Part shown: positions 6,822 to 14,000 of the stretch, piece by piece
Numbering within the stretch: position 1 is the stretch's first letter
Layout: each line of letters begins with the position of its first letter
DNA from: Anaerolineales bacterium
GTDB lineage: Bacteria > Chloroflexota > Anaerolineae > Anaerolineales > VGOW01
Assembly: GCA_919901875.1 (NCBI GenBank)
Contig: CAKKQG010000024.1
Coordinates: 1 to 15,446 of the forward strand
Direction of reading: 5' to 3'
DNA: 15,446 nt
Made by a program: the position numbers and the translations under genes
The notes under the pieces: generated by a model
The model's input: the letters and a program-made list of their open reading frames with translations, nothing else
The model's database searches: none
Told to the model about the DNA's origin: nothing

Positions 6822-7151
6822 TCATTTGAGTGGTGAATAGGACGTTGGCACCAGAAATTGGTTCGAGATTTTCGCCGTCAATGGAATGCCGTCTTTCTCT
6901 GTTTCTTTCTTGACGGCTGTCCAATCAGGGTCGGTGGCAAACGCCGTCCAACGTTTCTCGCGCTCTGCCATGTTCTCGAAGGCGACGATGTAGGTCAGTT
7001 GGTTCGACGACTCGCCCACCGCCGTCGTCCAAAAGCCGATGACTTTGATGCCGTGTTTGGCGAAAAACTTGAGGGTGTGATTCTCAAACCGCGCGTTGAG
7101 CGCGGCGAGTTTGCCGGGTGTGGCTTCGTAGGTGCGTAGTTCGTAGAGCAT
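6822..7151 (-). CDS. NIPSNAP-family protein
   Basis: This 109-residue protein has the ferredoxin-like dimeric alpha/beta barrel pattern of NIPSNAP proteins. It opens with MLYELRTYEATPGKLAALNARF, continues with HTLKFFAKHGIKVIGFWTT, and ends with the family-typical YIVAFENMAEREKRWTAFATDPDW. Length (about 100-110) is normal for a single-domain bacterial member. Biochemical roles are mostly unknown; related folds include antibiotic monooxygenases and EthD-like proteins. The start is supported by AAGGA at 7164-7160, 8 nt upstream. It is on the same strand as the permeases, but the 125-bp gap contains a promoter, so it may be a separate unit. Confidence 0.88.
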   Translation of the reverse strand: MLYELRTYEATPGKLAALNARFENHTLKFFAKHGIKVIGFWTTAVGESSNQLTYIVAFENMAEREKRWTAFATDPDWTAVKKETEKDGIPLTAKISNQFLVPTSYSPLK

Positions 7152-7194
7152 GTCCGGATTCCTTTTCTTTTATGTAATCTTCGACAGCAAGAGT

Positions 7195-7200
7195 ATTATA
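7195..7200 (-). promoter_or_regulatory. Consensus -10 box upstream of the NIPSNAP gene
   Basis: The minus strand reads TATAAT (7200-7195), which would start RNA near 7188 and leave a leader of about 37 nt. No convincing -35 hexamer sits 16-18 bp upstream, so the promoter would need an activator or an extended contact. Confidence 0.35.
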
Positions 7201-7223
7201 ACCAAATGGTCACTACTCGCCAC

Positions 7224-7252
7224 TTGAGGATGGAAATGAATTGGCATAATAT
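7224..7252 (+). promoter_or_regulatory. Candidate sigma-70 promoter of the C39-like peptidase gene
   Basis: TTGAGG (7224-7229) and TAATAT (7247-7252) are separated by 17 bp, the ideal spacing. RNA would begin near 7259, about 70 nt before the ATG at 7330. It is back-to-back with the NIPSNAP -10 box, so the gap 7152-7329 is a divergent promoter region. Confidence 0.5.
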
Positions 7253-7329
7253 CGGTAGGCAAAATAAGCATTTGGTTTCTCCTTCAGCAGAGAACCATCT
7301 TATTCTGCCTATTCACTCTTGTCTACAAA

Positions 7330-7842
7330 ATGGATAAAGTCCAGTTGAAGAGTCAGCACGATTTGGTTTATAACGACCAGCCCACCGAATACGGATGTGT
7401 GCCAACATCCGTCAGCATGATCACCGACTACTGGCATAACAACGATGCGAATAGCCCAACTAAAACGCCGCAAGAACTTCTCGATCTCAACGCGGCGCAA
7501 AAAGAATTCGACGCGAAAGGCATGAGCCCAACAGATATTCACGATGAACTCTCACGGATGGGTTATGTCGCCGAGGACCATACCAACACCAACTTTGATC
7601 AACTGCGCGACGCAGTGAAAGAAAGCCCTGTGTTAGCGATTGTCAAATTGAATCTAAAAGAAGCGGGCGCGAATCACGCTGTCGTCGTCACCAACATTTC
7701 GGAAAAAGGCGATGTGGCGATTAATGACCCGTGGACAGGGCAAGCACACACTTATACGCAACAACAATTTGCAAAATCATGGGGCGCAAATTTTGGCAAA
7801 GACGCGCCGACGAACAGCTATGTGACGATCAACCCAAAGTGA
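7330..7842 (+). CDS. Small C39-like papain-fold cysteine peptidase, apparently cytoplasmic
   Basis: This 170-residue protein carries a full C39-like active site. Gln17 (oxyanion hole) lies six residues before the nucleophile in YGCVPTSVSMITDYW (Cys23); His116 is in ANHAVVVTNI; Asp133 is in INDPWTG. Length fits a bare peptidase domain (Peptidase_C39_2 style). Such domains usually cleave leader peptides after a double-glycine motif when fused to an exporter, or act as secreted peptidases. Here neither a transporter nor a signal peptide is present. It is the only plus-strand gene, on its own promoter. No Shine-Dalgarno precedes ATG 7330; the frame is open upstream to 7240 and hydrophobic, but has no ATG, GTG or TTG. 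Substrate unknown. Confidence 0.85.
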   Translation: MDKVQLKSQHDLVYNDQPTEYGCVPTSVSMITDYWHNNDANSPTKTPQELLDLNAAQKEFDAKGMSPTDIHDELSRMGYVAEDHTNTNFDQLRDAVKESPVLAIVKLNLKEAGANHAVVVTNISEKGDVAINDPWTGQAHTYTQQQFAKSWGANFGKDAPTNSYVTINPK

Positions 7843-7876
7843 TGGCGCCGCATAGCGCGATCTCACTATCGGCAAA

Positions 7877-7918
7877 ATAAAAAAAAGACCGACGTGCTTC
7901 GCAAAACCGCGTCGGTCT
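7877..7918 (-). terminator. Intrinsic terminator of the hydrolase-regulator operon
   Basis: Read on the minus strand, AGACCGACG (7918-7910) pairs with CGTCGGTCT (7894-7886) around a 15-nt loop, with eight T residues immediately after (7886-7879, the first inside the stem). It lies just downstream of the regulator stop at 7927. On the plus strand there is no T-tract after the stem, so it serves the peptidase gene poorly if at all. Confidence 0.85.
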
Positions 7919-7926
7919 AATTGGCT

Positions 7927-9099
7927 TCACCCTTGCCCCCTCAACTTCCTCACCTTCTCCTGCAGTTGCTGAAAATAATCGGTCTCGGTGATCTCGGCGA
8001 CTTCGCGCGATTTTTTGGCTTCGTCTACTTCGATCTTTAATTTCTCGATCTGCGCCCGCAAGCCCTCTTCACGGATATAGGCTTTGAGGGCAACCGTGGC
8101 GAGCGTTGCCATAGATTCAATCACTTGATGAAAACCCAAATCAAAGGGAATGACTTTGCCCGTGTCGGCGTCCATGGCATTAAGCAATTGCAGCACACCG
8201 ATCACTTGGTTCGCGCCATCTTTCAAGGGGATGGTCAAGAACGAGGTGGAACGATAGCCGGTGCGTTTATCAAAAACGTGCGTGCCGGAAAAATCGAAGT
8301 CCTGCGTTTGATAGGCGTCGGGGATGTTGACCGTTGCGCCGCTGAGGGCGGCATAAGTAGCAACGTTGTGATGATTCGGCGTCCCTTTGTCGTCGTATAA
8401 ATTCAACGGCGGAAACGGGATCGGTTCGCCGGTGGTGCCGCCGAGGGCGATCTTCAGCGAATCGTTACGCATGATCACAAAACGCAATTGATTATCGTCG
8501 GTTTGAAGATAGAGCGTGCCGGCATCGGCATGACACAGCATTTTGGCTTCGAGCAAAATTTTTTCGAGCAGGCGGTTAAAATCTTTTTCGGCAGAGAGGG
8601 CAACGCCGATGGGGATCACGACTTGCAGTAGATCATCCACGCGCTTTTTTTCTTTTTCGAGCTGCATCATGGATTGGACTTGCATATCGCGCAAACGTTT
8701 CTTCTCAAGACAAGCATCCACGCGGGCTTTGAGCAGAACCGGGCTGAACGGTTTGGTCAGGTAATCTTCTGCGCCCATCTGGATGCAGGTAACGATACTG
8801 TCCATATTGTCCAAAGCCGAGACCACGATGGCGGGGATATGACGCAAAGATTTATCGGCTTTCATTTGCCGCAGCACTTCATAGCCGTTAACTTCCGGCA
8901 TCATCAGGTCAAGCAGCACCACGTCGAAATTTTTCTGCCGAAGTTTATCGAGCGCTTCCTGACCGTTCTCGGCAAATTCGATGACACAGCCTTCGCCTTT
9001 AAGGACATACATCAGCAACATGCGATTAGTCTCATTGTCGTCCACGACAAGGTATGAGACGTGTTCATATTTGGGAGTCGTTGGGGTGACGTTATTCAT
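7927..9099 (-). CDS. Response regulator: REC-GAF-coiled coil without output domain
   Basis: This 390-residue cytoplasmic protein starts with a complete receiver domain (about 13-130): acidic pair D20/D21, phospho-acceptor D64 in VVLLDLMMPEVNG, S94 and K116 in LTKPFSP. A coiled coil (about 131-160, EKKRLRDMQ) leads to a GAF domain (about 165-342) with GYRSTSFLTIPLKD and VIGVLQLLN, the style of GAFs near cyclases and phosphodiesterases. A C-terminal coiled coil ends in EVAEITETDYFQQLQEKVRK, which looks conserved, but I cannot name a domain. There is no DNA-binding, GGDEF, kinase or phosphatase output, so it probably works by protein-protein contact. It overlaps the hydrolase gene by 1 bp (TAATG) and is probably translationally coupled. 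It is a plausible phosphate recipient of the upstream kinase/HPt proteins. Confidence 0.9.
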   Translation of the reverse strand: MNNVTPTTPKYEHVSYLVVDDNETNRMLLMYVLKGEGCVIEFAENGQEALDKLRQKNFDVVLLDLMMPEVNGYEVLRQMKADKSLRHIPAIVVSALDNMDSIVTCIQMGAEDYLTKPFSPVLLKARVDACLEKKRLRDMQVQSMMQLEKEKKRVDDLLQVVIPIGVALSAEKDFNRLLEKILLEAKMLCHADAGTLYLQTDDNQLRFVIMRNDSLKIALGGTTGEPIPFPPLNLYDDKGTPNHHNVATYAALSGATVNIPDAYQTQDFDFSGTHVFDKRTGYRSTSFLTIPLKDGANQVIGVLQLLNAMDADTGKVIPFDLGFHQVIESMATLATVALKAYIREEGLRAQIEKLKIEVDEAKKSREVAEITETDYFQQLQEKVRKLRGQG

Positions 9100-9971
9100 T
9101 AAAATTGTACCGTGAGCAATTTCAACGGCGTGCTGAGGAAGGCGCGGATGTGCCGCTCGGTGATGTCGGGGGTTTCAAATTGAGGCCAGTGACCGGCATT
9201 CGGTATCACACGCAAGTCGGCGTCAGGCCATTCGCGGGCAACCACACCGGCATCGCGCAACGGCACCGTGTTATCTTCCATCCCCCAGATCACCAGTGAC
9301 GGCGTCTTCACATTCTTTAATCGATCACGTATGTCATGCTGGCGCATCGCCCAAAAACATTCGGCGCGCACCGAGCCTTGACCGGGTCGGCGAGCGTCGG
9401 CGCGAATCTTTTCGTATTCGTCGAGGGTGATGCCGCTGCGATCAGCAAACAACGCCGGGCGCAAAATGCTGTCGGTGAGATTCAACATTTGCGGTTCAAG
9501 CAACGAGACGATGAGACCGCCCGCCGGAAAACGTTCCATGACGACAAAGGGAGTCATGAACATGTTGATGAAGAACGACAGCCGCCCGCTAATCGTTGGA
9601 CACAGCAGCACCATGCGCTCAACAAGTTCGGGCGCTTTGAGCGACACGCCGAGGCTGATCATGCCACCCATCGAATGTCCAACCAAGATCACTGGTTGTT
9701 TACTGATCTCTCTGAGCAAACTGATGACGAGATCAATATACGCCGGGATGGTGGTGCGGGTAGACAGGCGCGGCGACTCGCCATAACCCGGCAGATCAAC
9801 TGCAATGCAGCGATACCGTTCTTTCATCTGGTTGAACACCGGCGAGACGGCAAACCACGAACTGCCCCAGCCGTGAATCATCAAAGCGATGCGGGCGTTG
9901 GGAGGTCCTTCCTCGCGGGCGTGAATCTCTTGGTTGTTGATCTTATAGACAACTTTTTTGTAGACAGTCAT
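9099..9971 (-). CDS. Alpha/beta hydrolase
   Basis: This 290-residue cytoplasmic alpha/beta-hydrolase-fold protein has a full catalytic triad: Ser100 in VGHSMGG, Asp233 in IWGMEDNTVP and His261 in NAGHWPQFE; the oxyanion motif HGWGSSW is at 33-39. A cap of about 70 residues (130-200) with hydrophobic and Met/Phe-rich helices suggests a lipophilic small substrate, as in esterases, haloperoxidase-like enzymes or RsbQ. I use ATG 9971 because GGAGAG (9981-9976) sits just upstream; a TTG at 10010 would add 13 residues and overlap the previous stop. The stop shares a base with the next gene's ATG, which ties it to the REC-GAF regulator. Exact substrate unknown. Confidence 0.9.
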   Translation of the reverse strand: MTVYKKVVYKINNQEIHAREEGPPNARIALMIHGWGSSWFAVSPVFNQMKERYRCIAVDLPGYGESPRLSTRTTIPAYIDLVISLLREISKQPVILVGHSMGGMISLGVSLKAPELVERMVLLCPTISGRLSFFINMFMTPFVVMERFPAGGLIVSLLEPQMLNLTDSILRPALFADRSGITLDEYEKIRADARRPGQGSVRAECFWAMRQHDIRDRLKNVKTPSLVIWGMEDNTVPLRDAGVVAREWPDADLRVIPNAGHWPQFETPDITERHIRAFLSTPLKLLTVQF

Positions 9972-9975
9972 TACT

Positions 9976-9981
9976 CTCTCC
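9976..9981 (-). promoter_or_regulatory. Ribosome binding site deciding the hydrolase start
   Basis: The minus strand reads GGAGAGAGTA directly before ATG 9971-9969, a standard Shine-Dalgarno spacing. It supports this ATG over the in-frame TTG at 10010. Confidence 0.65.
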
Positions 9982-10006
9982 GAAGCGTCACCGAGTGTCC
10001 ACGAAA

Positions 10007-10312
10007 TCAATCTTGACGCAACTCATTCTTGTCTTTCGCTTCCAACGCTTCCCACACACCGCGCGCAACAGGGCTGGCATTGCGGCGGCGCGGCGCGGGT
10101 TTTTCACTGCCGCTCCCGGTCTTGCGTTGAAAATTCGCTTTGTAACTCACCACGTCATTTGCTTCAAGGCGTATCAACCAATTCTGTTCGATTAATACTT
10201 TAATAGCGTTATCAATTTCGTCAGAGGTTAACCGCTCGCCTTCGGGCAGAGCGTCGAGTGCTTTACGCAGATCGGGCAGAGTCAATTCGGCGTGACGCAG
10301 CAAGAGGCGCAT
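10007..10312 (-). CDS. Winged-helix-like small protein, 5' end uncertain
   Basis: From the first ATG (10312) the protein has 101 residues. It has three helices followed by a beta wing: MRLLLRHAELTLPDLRKAL, TSDEIDNAIKVLIEQNWLI and LEANDVVSYKANFQRK, then a basic Pro/Arg linker and a short C-terminal helix (GVWEALEAK). This resembles a winged helix-turn-helix, but I cannot name a family. The same frame is open upstream to 10429 and looks coding (GIKASYLLDLPPEQRRI would complete the first helix), yet it holds no ATG, GTG or TTG before meeting TGA at 10432-10430. So the annotated start probably truncates the domain. Its stop overlaps the rejected TTG start of the hydrolase. A MITE-like element lies 125 bp upstream. 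Confidence 0.6.
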   Translation of the reverse strand: MRLLLRHAELTLPDLRKALDALPEGERLTSDEIDNAIKVLIEQNWLIRLEANDVVSYKANFQRKTGSGSEKPAPRRRNASPVARGVWEALEAKDKNELRQD

Positions 10313-10429
10313 AATGCGGCGCTGCTCTGGCGGCAGATCGAGTAGATACGAGGCTTTAATTCCATTGCCGTCTTTGTCGGGGAGTTGCGGTGAGTTTTGC
10401 GACTGATCCGATGCACTCCTATACGATGC
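10313..10429 (-). other. Probable coding extension without a start codon
   Basis: Thirty-nine in-frame codons precede the first ATG of the winged-helix-like gene. The last part, SYLLDLPPEQRRI, reads like the missing N-terminus of its first helix. AGGAG occurs near the upstream end, but no standard start follows in this frame (only an ATT). Possible explanations are a lost start codon, a rare start codon, or a frameshift or sequencing error. This is also the longest gene-free stretch of the right half (10313-10597) together with the element that follows. Confidence 0.45.
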
Positions 10430-10436
10430 TCATGCT

Positions 10437-10597
10437 GGACTTACGCAAGACAAGATGATTCCATCACGAATATCACGAATGGAGCGAATATCACGAATTC
10501 ATTTTTTATTGCTCTATTCGTTAAATTCGTATATTCGTGACACACAGTCCCCGAAGCGCAGCGTAGTGGGATTCGTGATTAAAGTGCGTAAGCCCAA
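10437..10597. mobile_element. MITE-like element with GGACTTACGCA terminal repeats
   Basis: The ends are GGACTTACGCA (10437-10447) and TGCGTAAGCCC (10585-10595), inverted copies differing at one of 11 positions. The interior is built from CACGAAT, GCGAAT and complementary ATTCGTGA words, giving long imperfect hairpins. The 7-mer TCATGCT borders the left end directly (10430-10436) and recurs at 10598-10604, two bases past the right terminal repeat, consistent with a 7-bp target duplication if the element includes AA at 10596-10597. It has no coding capacity. A related copy is at 2661-2798. The duplicated 7-mer contains the HPt stop codon, so the insertion spared that gene. Confidence 0.65.
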
Positions 10598-10969
10598 TCA
10601 TGCTTGATTCTTGGATTCGCTCTCCAACATTTTTAATACACGAGCGTATTCCTGTTCGATCTGATCTATTTTTTCTGCCACGCCCGTCATCACTCCGGCG
10701 CGACCCATCTTCTCAACTTCCGCGCTGATCGCCGAGAGGGGCTTGGCGCCCAGATTGGCGCTGCTGCCTTTGAGGCTGTGCGCCGCCTGTCTGAGTTTAT
10801 CGGCATCACCTTGAGTGGCGGCGGTTCGCATGGCAGTGATCAACGTCGGCGCATCCCCACGAAATGTCTCGAAAAGTTCGGCAATGAAATCAGGCTCACC
10901 CTCCCCTTGTAAGCTTCGTAGTTCTTTCAAAACCGCGCGGTCAATTGCCTCAGGTTGTCCATTGTCCAT
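10598..10969 (-). CDS. Free-standing histidine phosphotransfer (HPt) protein
   Basis: This 123-residue cytoplasmic four-helix-bundle HPt protein has the phospho-acceptor His64 in AAHSLKGSSANLGA. It relays phosphate between receiver domains. The start ATG 10969 has GGGAG (10983-10979) 9 nt upstream. It is strikingly similar to the C-terminal HPt domain of the neighbouring kinase: PEAID at the start, DAP, AAHSLKGSSA, LGAKPLSA and IDQIE are shared, and a by-eye alignment gives roughly 58% identity over about 108 residues. A tandem duplication of that domain is the simplest explanation. It probably accepts phosphate from the kinase and may pass it to the REC-GAF regulator encoded downstream. The stop codon lies at the edge of the MITE-like element. 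Confidence 0.92.
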   Translation of the reverse strand: MDNGQPEAIDRAVLKELRSLQGEGEPDFIAELFETFRGDAPTLITAMRTAATQGDADKLRQAAHSLKGSSANLGAKPLSAISAEVEKMGRAGVMTGVAEKIDQIEQEYARVLKMLESESKNQA

Positions 10970-10985
10970 TTAATTCATCTCCCGC

Positions 10986-11026
10986 GCTAAGACCTCCGAG
11001 TTCTTTAAGAACTCGGAGGTCTTAGC
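10986..11026. repeat. 20-bp near-perfect palindrome between kinase and HPt genes
   Basis: GCTAAGACCTCCGAGTTCTT (10986-11005) pairs fully with 11007-11026 around a single T, so the real loop would be about 5 nt. The hairpin fills most of the 67-bp gap between the kinase stop (11037) and the HPt Shine-Dalgarno. No T-tract follows on the minus strand, so it should not stop transcription alone, but it can pause polymerase or protect RNA ends. It is a different family from the other hairpins in the window. Confidence 0.85.
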
Positions 11027-11036
11027 CGACTCGCTT

Positions 11037-14000
11037 CTACTCTTTTCCCACAGCACGAAGCACGCGATGAAATTCGTTCTCAATTTGATCGATCTGCCCC
11101 GTTTCAACCAACGACCCCGCCTTCGCCGCTTTTTCAACCGCCGCGCTCAAAGCCGAGAGAGGCTTGGCGCCTAAACTGGCACTGCTGCCTTTGAGGCTGT
11201 GCGCCGCATGTCGCAATTCGGCGGCATCGGCGCGCGCCACCGCCTCACGCATGGCATCAATCAATTTAGGCGCGTCCGATTGCAACATACCAAAAAGTCT
11301 TTCGACCAGATCAGGTTCGGCAGCAGATTGAAGTGTGCGTAAGTCTGCTAAAACTTTTTTATCAATCGCCTCCGGCAACTCAAGACCATTACCCGTGAGC
11401 GACACTGCGCCATTAGACGGCAACGACGGATGATCCACAGCCGTCTGCCCCCAATGTTCTATCGCGTTTTGCAGATCGGCAACTTGCACCGGCTTGCTAA
11501 CGTAATCATCCATCCCTGCCGCCAGACACGCCTCACGATCTTCCTGCATCGCATTAGCGGTCATCGCAATGATGCGCGGTCGAGCCTCTTTCCATTCCTT
11601 CACAATTTGGCGCGTTGCTTCTAAACCATCCATCTCCGGCATCTGCATATCCATCAAAACGAGATCGTACGGTTGGCGTTGTAAGGCTTCCAATACTTCC
11701 AGACCGTTTGCCACCACATCGGCGCGATACCCCATGCGTTCCAACATTCGCAGCGCAAGTTTTTGATTCACCGCATTGTCTTCTGCCAGAAGTATTTTTA
11801 AAGGCAGGCGCTGTCCTAGCCCCGTATCAAACAATCGTTGGTCTTTAAGATAGAGGGGCTTCGTGCCGCCATCCACTTCGGCGCGGAGGGTAAAGTGAAA
11901 CGTGGAACCTTTGCCGACCTCACTCTCTGCCCACATCACTCCGCCCATCATCTCGCACAATCGTTTGCTGATCGCCAACCCCAACCCTGTTCCGCCATAC
12001 TTGCGCGTCGTCGAGGCGTCTACCTGCGAGAACGATTGAAAGAGTCGGCTCATGCGATCTGACGGGATGCCGATGCCGCTATCTTTGACAGTGAACTGCA
12101 AAATAATGGAGGACCCTTCCCGCCTGTCCACTGTAACGCGAACCATCACCTCGCCGCGTTCCGTGAACTTCACTGCATTGCTCAGAAGATTTACTAAAAT
12201 CTGACGCAGCCGAGTCGCATCGCCGTTGATGTGAGTTGGCACTGTATCTTCGATCTCCAACACAAGTTGGATTCCCTTTGCGGCAGCGTTAGGGGCGAGA
12301 AGATCGAGCGCCGACCCGGCACACCCCTGCACATCCAATAAACGGCGCTCTAATTCCATGCGCCCCGCTTCGATCTTAGAAAAGTCGAGGATGTCGTTGA
12401 TCACGGTTAAGAGCGCGTCGCCACTGCTGCGGATCGTCTCGGCATAATCACGTTGTTCCGCCGTCAACGGCGTGTCGAGCAAGAGTCCGGTCATACCGAT
12501 CACCGCATTCATCGGCGTGCGAATCTCGTGACTCATGTTCGCCAAAAATTCACTCTTGGCGCGCGAACCGGCTTCTGCCGCATCTTTTGCTTTACGCAAT
12601 TCGATCTCGGCTTGCTTACGATCTGTAATATCGCGGACGTGCAGCAACAGCGCCGGTTTGCCGCCATACTCAATACGACCCACACGCACTTCCACCGCCA
12701 CCTTCGCGCCGTCTTTGCGTTGGCTAAAGCCTTCGGCAAGCATGATCTCGCCACGCGCCATTTGCTGGAAACCACGCCACACTTCGTCACGCTCGTCAGG
12801 CGGCACAAGGTCCAACACATTTTGACCGATCAATTCGTCGCGGTGATAACCCTGCAAGATGCACGCCGCCGGATTCACATCCAGCACGGTGCCCTCAAAC
12901 GATTCAACGTAGATCGCATCCGGCGAGCTTTCAAACAGATCGCGCAAATTGGCTTCGCTCTTACGCAATGCTTCCCCTGCCAATCGGCGCTCGGTAACAT
13001 CGCGCGCGACCCAGATCACTTTATCTTCCAAAAAGGGCGAGGCATTGGCAGCAAACCAGACATCTTTGTCGCGGATGCGTAAAGAGTATTCAATGTAAGC
13101 CGTCTGTTTCGTGTGCAGCACGTAGCGAATGTGTTGAAGAAAGGCAACGGCGAGTGATTCGGGCAGGACTTCGCTTAGAGTCTTGCCGATCATGTCCTGA
13201 GACGGTTTGATGAGCAGAGCAGGATTCGTCGGCGCAATATCTACATAACGCCCTTCGCCGTCCAGAACAATGATCACATCACGCATCGCTTGGAATAATG
13301 CGCGCAGTTCCGACTCGGAAACGCGCAGCGCTTCCTCGGCGCGTTTGCGGTCAACCGCAATTGCCATCTGCGCCGCCAATGCCAAATAGGGGCGGGTCTC
13401 ACGTTGAGTGAACTGATATTTTTCTTTCGACTCGATCAACAAGATACCGATCTGCCGTCCGCCGATCCACAATGGAAGAATTGCCAAAGCGCGAATGTTC
13501 AGGCGCTGCGCCAAACTTAATATCGCCGGGTCGGCTTGCTCACTCAGTTGAGCGTCTTCATAAAAACGCGGCTTTTCCGTGAGCAGCCAACGAGACGACG
13601 TGATGAGCGCCGAGTCGTAGCGCGTGCCGATGGGCATCGGCAACGGACCTTTGCCATCGTGCCAATTTGCCGTGATGGTCATCGAGTCCACCGTGCCGTT
13701 ATTGGCATACTCCAGCGTCAGCAAAACAGCGCGATCCACAATGGGCACCCGAATCTCTTCGACCACGGCAGCAACCACCTCTTGCAGATCGTTTGCCGCT
13801 GTGAGGCGACGACTGGCGCTATACAACGTGCTAAGCTCGCGCACCTGACTCTCGCTCTGTTGGAACAAGCGCGCGTTATCCATAGCAATCGAAGCCAGCT
13901 GCGCGAAGCGCGTGAGAATTTCAATATCTTGCGCGGTAAACTTCCCTTCCGACGCAGCATCGCGCGCCAAACCTAACACGCCCAATACTTGATCACCAGA

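Noticed and set aside
7240..7329. Hydrophobic in-frame extension upstream of the C39-like peptidase that could be a signal anchor
   Set aside because: It has no ATG, GTG or TTG, and the best promoter -10 box lies inside it.
7843..7920. Bidirectional terminator also serving the plus-strand peptidase gene
   Set aside because: On the plus strand the hairpin is followed by AATTGG rather than a T-tract.
9972..10010. TTG start giving 13 extra residues to the hydrolase
   Set aside because: A good Shine-Dalgarno precedes ATG 9971, and the TTG overlaps the previous gene's stop without a ribosome site.
9336..10016. Plus-strand frame of 226 codons and the 203-codon frame at 3768-4379
   Set aside because: Both are antisense to well-supported genes with catalytic or conserved motifs and show no domain of their own.
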